From Acidiphilium multivorum AIU301 (lineage in GTDB: Bacteria; Pseudomonadota; Alphaproteobacteria; Acetobacterales; Acetobacteraceae), in the NCBI RefSeq assembly GCF_000202835.1, contig NC_015186.1, forward strand, positions 3,071,501 to 3,135,500: a DNA stretch of 64,000 nucleotides, given 5' to 3'. The notes beneath the pieces were generated by a model. The model did no database searches and was not told the origin of the DNA. It saw only the letters and a list, made by a program, of their open reading frames with translations. The translations under genes and the position numbers were made by a program. Positions 1 to 8,042 of the stretch are shown here, piece after piece (within the stretch, counting starts at the first letter, position 1; each line of letters opens with the position of its first letter).

Positions 1-383
1 TCTACCTCGCCAATCGCGGCATCAAGGCGGCGAACGTGCCGATGGTGCCGGGGATCGAGCTGCCGGGCGTGCTGGACGATCCGCCCTGCCCGGTGGTCGG
101 CCTGTTCATCGACGCCGAGCCGCTGATCGAGATCCGCCGGCACCGGCTCACCCTGCTCGGCCAGGGCGGCGGGGCGGCGGGGGCGTTCCGGCCGGACAGC
201 GGCGACTATGTCGACGAGGAGGCGGTGAAGGCGGAGCTGCTCTGGGCGCGGCGGACCTGTAGCGCGCGCGGCTGGCCGACGGTGAACGTCACCCGCCGCT
301 CGATCGAGGAGACGGCGGCGGCGGTGCTCAAGCTGATGGACGCCTGGCACGAGCGGCGCCGGCGGACGGCGACGTCCGCCTGA
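1..383 (+). CDS. ppsR: Pyruvate, water dikinase / PPDK regulatory protein, C-terminal part (5' end outside window)
   Basis: The reading frame is open from the first bases and ends at TGA 381-383. The visible 127 or so residues begin [17 protein letters not shown], which matches the conserved YLA-RG-K-ANVPLVPG stretch of the DUF299 family of bifunctional kinase/pyrophosphorylases that switch PEP synthase or pyruvate phosphate dikinase on and off by threonine phosphorylation. The C-terminal segment with RRSIEETAA is also typical of the family. The N-terminal P-loop lies upstream of the window. The stop codon sits inside the first unit of a 29-bp tandem repeat, so the last residues (TATSA) may have been changed by repeat expansion. 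The choice between PEP synthase and PPDK as target cannot be made here. Confidence 0.85.
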   Translation, partial: YLANRGIKAANVPMVPGIELPGVLDDPPCPVVGLFIDAEPLIEIRRHRLTLLGQGGGAAGAFRPDSGDYVDEEAVKAELLWARRTCSARGWPTVNVTRRSIEETAAAVLKLMDAWHERRRRTATSA

Positions 384-429
384 CCTGATCGCGGACGGCG
401 ACGTCCGCCTGAAGCGGTCGCGGACGGCG
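362..429. repeat. 29-bp tandem repeat with internal palindrome, about 2.3 copies
   Basis: Identical 22-nt blocks beginning GCGGACGGCGACGTCCGC lie at 362-383 and 391-412, and a third partial block GCGGACGGCG starts at 420. The starts are exactly 29 nt apart. Each full block carries the inverted repeat GCGGAC/GTCCGC, so each copy can form a hairpin just behind or across the ppsR stop codon. It could act as a weak transcription barrier, but no T-run follows. Confidence 0.75.
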
Positions 430-489
430 GGCGATCACGTCGGCTTGACTTCCGGAAGCGAGGCTCTAGCCTGAACCGAGGAAAGTCCA

Positions 490-981
490 GTGCCCTCATT
501 ATCAATGCAGCATCCGGTTTTCGGCGGTTTCGTCCTGCATGAGCGGGCGGGGGCGATCGTGTCGATCGACTTCGGCGGCGACGGCGGGGCGGCGGACGAG
601 GCGACGCCGCTGCTGCGCCGCGCGGCGGATGCGCTCGCGCGCTATTTCGACGGCGGCCCGCTGGCCGAGGATCTGGCGCTGGCGCCGGCGGGCACCGAGT
701 ATCAGCGCCGCGTGTGGGCGTATCTGCGCACGATCCCGCGCGGCGAGACGCGGACCTATGGCGAGGTGGCGCGCGATGTCGGCGGCAGCGCCCGCGCGGT
801 CGGCGGCGCCAACCGCGCCAATCCGATACCGATCCTGATCCCCTGCCACCGCGTGCGCGCGGCGGACGGGCTGGGCGGGTATTGCGGCAGCAGCGAGGAA
901 GGCTGGGGACTGGCGATGAAGCGCCGGCTGCTCGCCCTCGAAGGCGCCGCTTTCAGTGACGGCGCGCGCCGCCGCGCCTGA
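490..981 (+). CDS. ogt: Methylated-DNA--protein-cysteine methyltransferase (Ogt/Ada C-terminal type)
   Basis: This 163-aa protein repairs O6-alkylguanine in DNA by moving the alkyl group onto its own cysteine. The active-site motif IPCHRV is present with Cys119, and the DNA-binding helix region YQRRVWAYLRTIPRGETRTY precedes it, as in the family. The GTG at 490 has a GAGGA-type ribosome site a few bases upstream; an in-frame ATG at 505 is the alternative start. The length fits the single-domain Ogt class rather than the two-domain Ada regulator. The quinone reductase gene follows after 19 nt and may be co-transcribed. Confidence 0.9.
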   Translation: MPSLSMQHPVFGGFVLHERAGAIVSIDFGGDGGAADEATPLLRRAADALARYFDGGPLAEDLALAPAGTEYQRRVWAYLRTIPRGETRTYGEVARDVGGSARAVGGANRANPIPILIPCHRVRAADGLGGYCGSSEEGWGLAMKRRLLALEGAAFSDGARRRA

Positions 982-1000
982 CATTCCGGGAGAAACAGAG

Positions 1001-1978
1001 ATGACGACAAAGGCCATCCGTATTCATGCCCATGGCGGGCCCGAAGTGTTGCGCTGGGAGGACGTGCCCACGCCCGAGCCCGGCCGCGGCGAGGCGCTGG
1101 TGCGTCACGAGGCGGTGGGGCTGAACTACATCGACGTGTATTTCCGCACCGGCCTCTACAAGGTGCCGCATCTGCCGGCGACCATCGGCATGGAGGGGGC
1201 GGGCGTCGTCGTCGCGGTGGGCGAGGGGGTGACCGAGGTGGCGGCGGGCGACCGCGTCGCCTATGCCGGCGGGCCGGTCGGCGCCTATGCCACCGAGCGG
1301 GTGATCGCCGCCGACCGGCTGGTGAAGCTGCCGGCCGGGATCGACTTCCAGACCGGGGCGGCGATGATGCTCCAGGGCATGACCGCGCAATACCTGCTGC
1401 GGCGGACCTACCGGGTGCAGGCGGGGGAGACCATTCTCGTGCACGCCGCGGCCGGGGGCGTCGGCCTCATTCTCTGCCAGTGGGCGCGGCATCTCGGCGC
1501 CACGGTGATCGGCGTCGTCTCGACCGAGGCGAAGGCGGATATCGCCCGCGCGCACGGGGCGCATCACGTCATCGTCGGGCACGAGCATCTCGCCGCCGAG
1601 GTGAAGCGGCTGACCGATGGCGCGATGGTGCCGGTGGTCTATGATTCGGTGGGCAAGGACACGTTCGGGCCGAGCCTTGATTCGCTCGCGCCGCTCGGCC
1701 TGATGGTGAGCTACGGCAATGCCTCGGGCCCGGTGCCGCCGGTCGATGTCGGCATTCTCGCGGCCAAGGGCAGCCTGTTCCTGACCCGGCCGACGCTGGC
1801 GACCTATACGGCGAAGCGCTCCGACCTCGTCGCGGTGGCGAACGACCTGTTCGGGGTGGTCGAGGCCGGGGCGGTGAAGATCCGCGTCAACCAGACCTTC
1901 CCGCTCGCCGAGGCGGCGGCGGCGCACGAGGCGCTGGAGGCGCGGCGGACCACCGGCAGCACCGTGCTGCTGCCCTGA
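1001..1978 (+). CDS. qor: NADPH:quinone oxidoreductase (zeta-crystallin-like MDR family)
   Basis: A 325-aa medium-chain dehydrogenase/reductase without the zinc ligands of alcohol dehydrogenases. It reduces quinones with NADPH in the cytosol. Seen here are the N-terminal GroES-like fold with GMEGAGVVVAVG (about residues 63-74) and the Rossmann nucleotide-binding motif AAAGGVG (149-155). The ATG at 1001 follows GGGAGAAACAG; an upstream in-frame start at 956 would overlap the ogt gene and is less likely. The enzyme is of housekeeping type and its physiological substrate cannot be read from sequence. Confidence 0.9.
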   Translation: MTTKAIRIHAHGGPEVLRWEDVPTPEPGRGEALVRHEAVGLNYIDVYFRTGLYKVPHLPATIGMEGAGVVVAVGEGVTEVAAGDRVAYAGGPVGAYATERVIAADRLVKLPAGIDFQTGAAMMLQGMTAQYLLRRTYRVQAGETILVHAAAGGVGLILCQWARHLGATVIGVVSTEAKADIARAHGAHHVIVGHEHLAAEVKRLTDGAMVPVVYDSVGKDTFGPSLDSLAPLGLMVSYGNASGPVPPVDVGILAAKGSLFLTRPTLATYTAKRSDLVAVANDLFGVVEAGAVKIRVNQTFPLAEAAAAHEALEARRTTGSTVLLP

Positions 1979-2138
1979 CGGGCGGCGGCGGCGCGGGATC
2001 ACGATCTCGTGCGTGCCGGATTCATGCCATGTTTGGCAATCTAGAGTGGACGGGCCCGGATGGCGCTTGCCAATCCGGGCTTCGTTCCCATTCTCGTTCC
2101 GTGTTGTCCACGGGACATGCCAGGCAGGAGAAGAAACA

Positions 2139-2426
2139 ATGTCCGAATTGACCAGACCGAACGGCCGGCGCGCGCTGCTGAAGACGGCGGCGGGGATTTC
2201 CGCCGGGATCGCGGTGGCCGGGATCGCGGCGACCCAGACGGCGGAGGCGGCCGGCATGGCCAAGTCCGCGGTGAAGTATCAGGACAAGCCGAAGGACGGG
2301 CACCAGTGCGACGGCTGCGCGCTGTATATTCCGGCCTCCAGTTCCGGCAAGGACGGGCGCTGCAAGGCGGTGGCCGGCGCCATCTCGCCGAAGGGCTGGT
2401 GCGAGCTGTGGAGCCCGAAATCGTAA
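2139..2426 (+). CDS. High-potential iron-sulfur protein (HiPIP), Tat-exported
   Basis: A 95-aa periplasmic electron carrier. Residues 1-38 form a twin-arginine signal (RR at 10-11, then a long Ala/Gly hydrophobic stretch ending near AEAA). The mature part carries four cysteines, C57, C60, C75 and C88, in the C-x2-C...C...C spacing that binds one 4Fe-4S cluster in HiPIPs, and ends with the WCELW segment. In acidophiles and phototrophs such proteins carry electrons between the bc1 complex and a terminal oxidase, reaction centre or iron-oxidation chain; which role applies here is inference. The start ATG 2139 has GGAGAAGAAAC upstream. It stands alone, with 160 nt before it that may hold its promoter. 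Confidence 0.9.
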   Translation: MSELTRPNGRRALLKTAAGISAGIAVAGIAATQTAEAAGMAKSAVKYQDKPKDGHQCDGCALYIPASSSGKDGRCKAVAGAISPKGWCELWSPKS

Positions 2427-2569
2427 CGCCGCGGCCCTGAGACCCGCCCGCGGCTTCGGGGGCGGCAGAGCGGACTGACGGCCGGGACCCGGCGCGATGC
2501 CGGCCCGGCCGGGACATCCCCCTGGCGCGAGGGGCTGCATCGCGCCGCGACGACATCAAGGAGACGGAT

Positions 2570-3016
2570 GTGAAGGTGAACAGGCGAGGCGTGACCGCGA
2601 TGATGCTCGCCGCCGGGCTGGCCGGCGGGATCGGGATCGCGCAGGCGAAGACCGTGCGGCTTTCCGCGACGCTGCACCCGGTGGCGGGGACGATGTCCCA
2701 CGGCAGCGGCATGATGCACGGCACGTTCAACACGGTGACCCGCCGGGTGACGTGGGACGTGACCTACAGCCACCTCAGCAGCAAGGTGATCATGGCGCAT
2801 TTCCACGGGCCGATCAGCAAGCCCGGGCAGAACGGGCCGGTGCAGGTGTGGCTGACGAAGGCGCCGCCGCATCCGATGGCGGCCGGGCCGATCAGGGGCT
2901 CGGCGGTGCTCACGCCGATGCAGGCGAAGGAGCTGATGGGCGGGCACTGGTATGTCATGATCCATACCGTGATGCACAAGCCCGGCGAGCTGCGCGGACG
3001 CGTGCACGCCGGCTGA
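2570..3016 (+). CDS. Exported CHRD-domain protein
   Basis: A 148-aa protein beginning with GTG 2570. A signal peptide spans about residues 1-26 (cleavage near AQA). The mature part has the CHRD pattern: MSHGSGMMHGTFN, SSKVIMAHFHGP, a central VQVWLT strand and the closing WYVMIHTVMHKPGELRGRV. CHRD domains were first described in chordin and occur in many bacterial exported proteins of unknown role. It is unusually rich in Met and His, which could suit metal binding, but that is inference. It lies 143 nt after the HiPIP gene and may share its periplasmic setting. Confidence 0.8.
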   Translation: MKVNRRGVTAMMLAAGLAGGIGIAQAKTVRLSATLHPVAGTMSHGSGMMHGTFNTVTRRVTWDVTYSHLSSKVIMAHFHGPISKPGQNGPVQVWLTKAPPHPMAAGPIRGSAVLTPMQAKELMGGHWYVMIHTVMHKPGELRGRVHAG

Positions 3017-3086
3017 GCCGTTCGCGGTCGCCGGCGACGCGGGATCGTCTCTTGCGTTCGCCGGCGGGGCGGCGCATGGGCGGGGG

Positions 3087-3518
3087 ATGAACGAAAGCCA
3101 TTTTCCCGCTCCGCCCGCCACCGCAGCGCCGGCGCTGCGGCGGATGTTCGTGCGGGACATGGTGCTGGACGCCCATATCGGCGTCCATGCCCATGAATTC
3201 GGCCGCACGCAGCGGGTGCGGATCAATCTCGATCTCGCGGTGCGCGAGGAGGCCGGCCCGCAGGGGGCGCTGATGTCGCGCCCCGGCGTGGGGCGGGACG
3301 ATCTCGCCCGGGTGGTGGATTACGAGCGGATCGTGCTCGGCGCGCGGGCGGCGGTCGCGGCCGGGCATGTCCAGCTCGTCGAGACGCTGGCCGAGCGGCT
3401 GGCGGAGCTGTGCCTCGAGGACTCGCGGGTCGCGCATGTGCGCGTGCGGGTGGAGAAGCTCGACGTGTTTCCGGACATGCAGTCCGTCGGCGTGGAGATC
3501 GAGCGGCGGAATTCCTGA
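3087..3518 (+). CDS. folB: Dihydroneopterin aldolase
   Basis: A 143-aa folate-pathway enzyme that cleaves 7,8-dihydroneopterin to 6-hydroxymethyl-dihydropterin and glycolaldehyde. The family pattern is clear: an opening strand with DAHIGVHAHEFGRTQRVRIN (in place of the usual G-x-x-x-E), the D-L-A-RVVDYERI core, the LVETLAERLAELCL helix and a C-terminal VRVRVEKLDVFPDMQSVGVEIER strand. About 20 extra residues precede the fold. The gene runs towards the minus-strand NRAMP gene, with only 6 nt between the two stop codons. Confidence 0.9.
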   Translation: MNESHFPAPPATAAPALRRMFVRDMVLDAHIGVHAHEFGRTQRVRINLDLAVREEAGPQGALMSRPGVGRDDLARVVDYERIVLGARAAVAAGHVQLVETLAERLAELCLEDSRVAHVRVRVEKLDVFPDMQSVGVEIERRNS

Positions 3519-3524
3519 TCCGGC

Positions 3525-4781
3525 TCAGACCAGCAGCATCGCCAGGGTGCAGGCGCCCATCAGCGCGGCGGTGAGCCAGCCCATGACCCGCAGCGCGCGG
3601 GGCAGGACGTGGCCGTCCATCACCGCGGGGCGGCTGGCGAGGGCGACCATCGCGGCGATGATCGGCGCGGCGGCGACGCCGTTGATCACCGCCGCCCAGA
3701 ACAGCGCGCGGATCGGGGTGAGCGGGGAGAAGACGATGCCGACGCCGGCGAGCGTCGCCACCGCGAGCACGCCGTAGAAGGCCCGGGCCTCGAGCGCGCG
3801 GCGGGAGAGGCCGACCGTCCAGTGCAGGGCCTCGCCGATCGCGTAGGCGGTGCTGCCGGCGAGGACGGGGACGGCGAGCAGGCCGGTGCCGAAGATGCCG
3901 AGGGCGAAGACGAGCTGCGCGAAACGGCCGGCGATGGGGGCGAGGGCGCTCGCCGCGTCCGCCGCCGAGGTGATGTCGGTAATGCCGTGGACGTGCAGCG
4001 TCGCCGCCGTGCCGATGATGATCGAGAGCGAGACGGCGTTCGAATAGGTCATGCCGGTCCAGGTGTCGAAGCGGATGCGGGCGAGCTCGCCGGCCACCGC
4101 CGGGCCGACGGTGGGGATGCGCCCGGCATCCTCGGCTTCCTCGGCCGCCTGCCAGAAGAAGAGATAGGGGCTGATCGTGGTGCCGAAGACCGCGATGAGC
4201 GCGAGCAGGGCCGGGCGGTCGAGCGTGAGGCGGGGGATCAGCGCGCCGGCGAGGATCTCGCGCGCGGGCAGGCGCAGGACGAAGAGCAGGGCGACATAGG
4301 CGAGCAGCGCCGTGGTGAGGAATTTCAGCACGGCGACGTAGCGGCGGTACGGGATGCGGATTTCGGCGACGACGCAGAACACCGCGATCGCCACGGTGTA
4401 GAGCCGCTCGGGACCGCCGGCGAGCATGTGCGCGGTCTGCGCCATCGCGCCGAGATCGGCGCCGAGATTGAAGACATTGGCGATGGCGAGCAGCAGGATC
4501 AGGCCAAGGGCGAGCGGGCGGGGCAGGTGGGCTTCCATCGCGGCGCCGAGGCCGCGGCCGGTGATGCGGCCGATCCGCGCGCTGATCTCCTGCACCGCGA
4601 CCATGAAGGGCAGGGCGAGCACCACCGTCCAGCCGAGGGTGTAGCCGAACTGGGCGCCGACCTGGGAATAGGTGGCGATGCCGCTCGGGTCGTCGTCGGC
4701 GGCGCCGGTGATGAGGCCGGGGCCGAGGCGGGCGAACAGGGCGCGGGGGACGCGGCGCCAGGCGTTCGGCGCGTCGCTCAA
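3525..4781 (-). CDS. NRAMP-family divalent metal transporter with atypical TM1 and TM6 motifs
   Basis: A 418-aa inner-membrane protein with about eleven hydrophobic segments. It belongs to the NRAMP (LeuT-fold) group, but the metal-site motifs deviate: TM1 reads GAADDDPSGIATYSQ (residues 26-40) where canonical manganese/iron transporters have DPGN, and TM6 reads GTTISPYLFFWQ (200-211) where they have A-x-x-MPH. The ion specificity therefore should not be assumed to be Mn or Fe. The start is TTG at 4781-4779, which shares TTGA with the stop codon of the upstream lyase gene and so indicates translational coupling. Longer upstream readings in this frame are antisense to the lyase gene and are rejected. 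Confidence 0.85.
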   Translation of the reverse strand: MSDAPNAWRRVPRALFARLGPGLITGAADDDPSGIATYSQVGAQFGYTLGWTVVLALPFMVAVQEISARIGRITGRGLGAAMEAHLPRPLALGLILLLAIANVFNLGADLGAMAQTAHMLAGGPERLYTVAIAVFCVVAEIRIPYRRYVAVLKFLTTALLAYVALLFVLRLPAREILAGALIPRLTLDRPALLALIAVFGTTISPYLFFWQAAEEAEDAGRIPTVGPAVAGELARIRFDTWTGMTYSNAVSLSIIIGTAATLHVHGITDITSAADAASALAPIAGRFAQLVFALGIFGTGLLAVPVLAGSTAYAIGEALHWTVGLSRRALEARAFYGVLAVATLAGVGIVFSPLTPIRALFWAAVINGVAAAPIIAAMVALASRPAVMDGHVLPRALRVMGWLTAALMGACTLAMLLV

Positions 4782-5959
4782 GGGCGGCGGTCCTGGCGGG
4801 CGTGGGCGGCGAGGGCCGCCTCGATCAGCGCCGGGATCGCGGGCGAGGGGGATGCGGCCGGGGCGTGGGCGAGGTTGCGGGCCATGGCGGCCTCGTCGAC
4901 CGTGAGGCCGGCGAGCAGCTCGGCGAGGGCGGCGAGCGCGCCGGAGGCGAGGCGCATGAGCTCGGGCCAGACCGATTGCTCGGCCTGCCAGGCGCCGGCG
5001 GCGCGCTCGTGCTCCTGCGGCAGGGCGGCGAGCAGGGTGGCGGCGAGCGGCGGGGCGCGCAGCGCGGCGGCGCGGATGGCGACGGCGAGGGTGGGGTTGC
5101 GCTTGTGCGCCATCGCCGAGGAGCCGCCGCGGCCGGGGGCGGCGGGTTCGGCGGCCTCGGCGCATTCGGCCTGCATCATCAGGGCGGTGTCGGTCGCGAT
5201 CTTGCCGGCGGTGCCGAGGGCGGCGGCGAGGGTGGCGGCGAGGCGGGCGAGCGGGGCGCGGCTGGTGTGCCAGGGCAGGGGCGCGGGATCGAGGCCGAGG
5301 GCGGCGGCGAAGGCGGTGGCCGCCGCGTCCGCCCGGGTGCCGAAACCATCCAGCGTGCCGGCGGCGCCGCCGAGCTGCGGGCGGAGGGCCTGGCGCGCGG
5401 CATCGCGCAGGGCGGCGCGGGCATCGTCGAGGGCGGCGAGCCATTGCGCGGCCTTGAGGCCGAACGTGGCCGGCAGCGCCGGTTGCAGCAGGGTGCGGGC
5501 GATCATCGGGGTGGCGGCATGGGCGCGGGCGAGGCGGGCGGCCGCCGCCGCCGCCGCGTCGAGATCGGCCTCGAGGAGGAGAAACCCGTCGCGGAGCTGG
5601 AGGATGAGGCCAGTGTCGACGATGTCCTGCGTGGTGCCGCCGCGATGGATGGCGGCGGCGTGCGCCGGCACCGCGGCGCGCAGCCAGGCGACGAGGGGGA
5701 TGACGATGGTGCCGGCCCGCGCGCCGGCTTCGGCGAGGGCGGCGGGATCGGGCTTTTCTCCGGCGCAGGCGGTCTCGATGGCGGTGGCGGCTTCGGCGGC
5801 GATGAGGCCGGCGGCGGCGCCCGCGCGGGCGAGGGCGGCCTCGGCGCGGAGCATCGCCGCGATGCCGGCGCGGGCGGAGAAGAGGCGGCGCATCGAGGCG
5901 GTGGCGGCCATGATCTCCGCGGGCGCGAGGGTCGGCTCGTCCTCTGGCGGTCCGCTCAC
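4778..5959 (-). CDS. pcaB: Fumarase/aspartase-superfamily lyase, 3-carboxy-cis,cis-muconate cycloisomerase-like
   Basis: About 393 aa if the GTG at 5959 is used (an ATG at 5911 is the alternative). It has the superfamily hallmarks: GGTTQDIVDT (107-116) and the signature SSAMAHKRNP (280-289), which holds the catalytic serine loop. Within the superfamily the short all-helical, Ala-rich protein is closest in style to PcaB, which lactonises 3-carboxymuconate in the protocatechuate pathway. No other pca gene is in the window, and the gene is coupled to a metal transporter, so the substrate is uncertain. The divergent permease gene starts about 250 nt upstream, and a palindromic operator-like site lies between the two. 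Confidence 0.65.
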   Translation of the reverse strand: MSGPPEDEPTLAPAEIMAATASMRRLFSARAGIAAMLRAEAALARAGAAAGLIAAEAATAIETACAGEKPDPAALAEAGARAGTIVIPLVAWLRAAVPAHAAAIHRGGTTQDIVDTGLILQLRDGFLLLEADLDAAAAAAARLARAHAATPMIARTLLQPALPATFGLKAAQWLAALDDARAALRDAARQALRPQLGGAAGTLDGFGTRADAAATAFAAALGLDPAPLPWHTSRAPLARLAATLAAALGTAGKIATDTALMMQAECAEAAEPAAPGRGGSSAMAHKRNPTLAVAIRAAALRAPPLAATLLAALPQEHERAAGAWQAEQSVWPELMRLASGALAALAELLAGLTVDEAAMARNLAHAPAASPSPAIPALIEAALAAHARQDRRP

Positions 5960-6151
5960 GGCGCGGCTCCGGCGGCGGGCATGGTGGCGCGGCGCGCGCC
6001 GGCGGGTCGGGTCATCGCGTCTCCAGGGCGGGCGGGCCGCCGGGCAACCGGTGGGCGGGCCCATATGGCGCGGATTCGGCGCGCCGCGCCAGTGGAAAAG
6101 TGCCGCGCGGCGGCGTGGGAGCGGTCCCATGGCGCGAAACAGGGCTGGACA

Positions 6152-6167
6152 AATTGTATAGACAATT
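6152..6167. promoter_or_regulatory. Perfect inverted repeat, operator-like, before the NCS1 permease
   Basis: AATTGT-ATAG-ACAATT is a perfect 6+6 palindrome with a 4-nt centre in the intergenic region between the divergent lyase and permease genes, 46 nt before the permease start. It is strikingly AT-rich against the background. TTGT...ACAA dyads of this size are typical of GntR-type (including HutC-like) repressors, which is inference only. Confidence 0.5.
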
Positions 6168-6212
6168 GTTTGCTGGCGGCGACCACAAGAACATCGCAAG
6201 GGGGAGCAAGAC

Positions 6213-7607
6213 GTGACCAGCGAGACCGTTCCGGGCGCCATCGAGCGCCGCGCCATCGACCCGATACCCGAATCAGAGCGGCATGGCCGGCCGGCCGCGC
6301 TGTTCACGCTGTGGTTCTCGGCGAACATGCAGATGACCACGGTGGCGACCGGGCTGGTGGCGACCGCGCTGGGGCTCGGCCTCGGCTCGGGGCTGCTGGC
6401 GATCGTGCTCGGCAATGTCGTCGGCGGGCTGTTCATGGCCTATCACGCCGCACAGGGGCCGAAGCTCGGCATTCCGCAGATGATCCAGTCGCGCGCGCAG
6501 TTCGGCGTGGCCGGGGCGAACCTGCCGGTGGCGCTGGTGATCGTGCTCTATGTCGGGTTCTTCACCCTCAGCGCGATCCTCGGCGGCGAGGCGGCGGCGG
6601 CGCTGTTCGGCGTGTCGAAGGCGGCGGGGGTGGTGATCGTCGACGCGCTGGCCTTCGTGCTGCTGGCGTTCGGCTACGACCAGATCCACCGCTACGAGCG
6701 CTATGTCGCGCTGGTGTTCCTGCTCGTGTTCGGCGCCGTCACCATCGCGCTGCTCTCGCGCTACCACGCGATGCCGGCGGCGCCGGCGAAGGCGGCCTCG
6801 CCGGCGATGGTGGTGCTGGGGATCTCGATCTTCGCGACCTGGCAGATCACCTACGCGCCCTATGTCGCCGACTATTCGCGCTACCTGCCGGCCGATACCT
6901 CGTTCCTGCGCAGTTCGGCGCATACCTATCTCGGCTCGGTGCTGGCCTCGATCTGGATGATGAGCCTCGGGCTGCTGGCCGGGCTGGTGGCGAACAAGGC
7001 GGCGAACGCCGACACCACGCTGTTCTTCGCCGGGCTGCTCGGGCCGGGGCTGCGCTGGCTGATGCTCGTGGTCATCATGCTCGGGATCGTCGGCGCCAAT
7101 GTGCTGAACCTGTACGGCGCCGCGATGTCCACCGGCACGATCCTGACCGCCGGCGGCGACACGACGCTGGCGCGGGCGGTGCTGGCCCGGGGCAGCGCGC
7201 TGCGGATCGGCGTCGGCGCCGCGATCGCGGTGATCGGCACGGCGCTCGCGGTTCTCGCGAGCGGCAGCTTCGTCGACGGGATGACCAATTTCCTGCTTCT
7301 GCTGCTCTACGTTTTCGTGCCGTGGACGGCGATCAACCTGACGGATTTCTACCTGGTGCGGCAGGGAAGCTACGATATCGGCGCGATCTATGACCCCGCC
7401 GGCATCTACCGGCGGATCAACTGGTCGACCATGGCGATCTATGCCGTCGGCATTCTCGTCGAGATCCCGTTCATGAATGCCGAGCTCTACGAGGGGCCGA
7501 TCGCCCGCGCGCTGGGCGGCGCCGATATCAGCTGGCTGGTCGGGCTGGCGGTGTCCGGCGCGCTGTATTTCGCGGTGAACCGGGCGGGGCGGGGTGCGGC
7601 GGCGTGA
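6213..7607 (+). CDS. NCS1-family cytosine/purine permease
   Basis: A 464-aa inner-membrane transporter with about twelve hydrophobic segments, of the nucleobase:cation symporter-1 type (CodB-like). Family features are the N-terminal GRPAALFTLWFSANMQMTT segment, the YVADYSRYLP motif near residue 220 and VPWTAINLTDFYLVRQGSYD near residue 370. The GTG start at 6213 has AAGGGGGAG upstream. NCS1 members carry cytosine, purines, allantoin, hydantoin or thiamine; the substrate is not decidable here. The palindrome at 6152-6167 may control it, perhaps together with the divergent lyase gene. Confidence 0.85.
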   Translation: MTSETVPGAIERRAIDPIPESERHGRPAALFTLWFSANMQMTTVATGLVATALGLGLGSGLLAIVLGNVVGGLFMAYHAAQGPKLGIPQMIQSRAQFGVAGANLPVALVIVLYVGFFTLSAILGGEAAAALFGVSKAAGVVIVDALAFVLLAFGYDQIHRYERYVALVFLLVFGAVTIALLSRYHAMPAAPAKAASPAMVVLGISIFATWQITYAPYVADYSRYLPADTSFLRSSAHTYLGSVLASIWMMSLGLLAGLVANKAANADTTLFFAGLLGPGLRWLMLVVIMLGIVGANVLNLYGAAMSTGTILTAGGDTTLARAVLARGSALRIGVGAAIAVIGTALAVLASGSFVDGMTNFLLLLLYVFVPWTAINLTDFYLVRQGSYDIGAIYDPAGIYRRINWSTMAIYAVGILVEIPFMNAELYEGPIARALGGADISWLVGLAVSGALYFAVNRAGRGAAA

Positions 7608-7901
7608 GCGGGGCCGGGAGGTTGCGCATACAAGCCGGGAGGCGCTCCGGAAGGGCTGGAATATCCTTCCGTATAGGGGATCAAAATCACGTAAAAACGA
7701 ATATCGACAGGTCAGTTCGTCTCACGTAACAGGAGGTCGTCTCGCACCTCTGGACAAGGTGCGGGGCATCTCGCGCGTCGGCCCCGGAGAGATCCGGGGT
7801 CGCTTGCTTTGGAGCCGGTGCCCGGATGGGCAGCACCGCCCTCACCTGCCGGCACCGACCGCCTGGGCGCGGCGGCGGACCCGGCCGGGTCCGATGATGC
7901 T
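7608..7901. other. Gene-free stretch with repeated hairpin
   Basis: No convincing gene is seen between the permease stop and 7902. The notable element is an inverted repeat GGCCCCGGA-GAGA-TCCGGGGTC at 7780-7801, the first of three near-identical hairpins in this strip (the others are at 10047 and 11061). Unlike those it is not followed by a T-run. Open frames crossing this region have poor codon structure. Confidence 0.5.
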
Positions 7902-8042
7902 TCAGAGGAGGAAGGGTGCCGAGACGGCCAGCGCGGCGATGACGATCACCGCCGCGGCGCGCAACGGGTGATCGTAAAGCGCGACGCTCTTGGCGCACAC
8001 GCACTCGAACCAGTTGCCAGGACGCGACCGCGGGGACGCCAT
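7902..8042 (-). CDS. Possible small membrane protein, 46 aa
   Basis: A short frame starting at ATG 8042 gives a basic N-terminus, then a C-terminal hydrophobic helix (AAAVIVIAALAVSAPFLL). It has two cysteines (ECVCAK) just ahead of the helix. The predicted form is a tail-anchored single-pass membrane peptide. The ribosome site is weak and no homologue is recognised. A longer start at 8105 exists. It may be a chance frame, but the hydrophobic tail is unusual for noncoding GC-rich DNA. Confidence 0.3.
   Translation of the reverse strand: MASPRSRPGNWFECVCAKSVALYDHPLRAAAVIVIAALAVSAPFLL

Noticed and set aside
3609..6161. An 850-codon open frame on the plus strand
   Set aside because: It is the antisense shadow of the NRAMP and lyase genes; the composition is almost only Ala/Gly/Arg/Glu, with no domain, as is usual for mirror frames in GC-rich DNA.
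4802..7393. An 863-codon open frame on the plus strand
   Set aside because: It runs antisense to the lyase gene and then out of frame through the NCS1 permease gene; the residue pattern is of shadow type.
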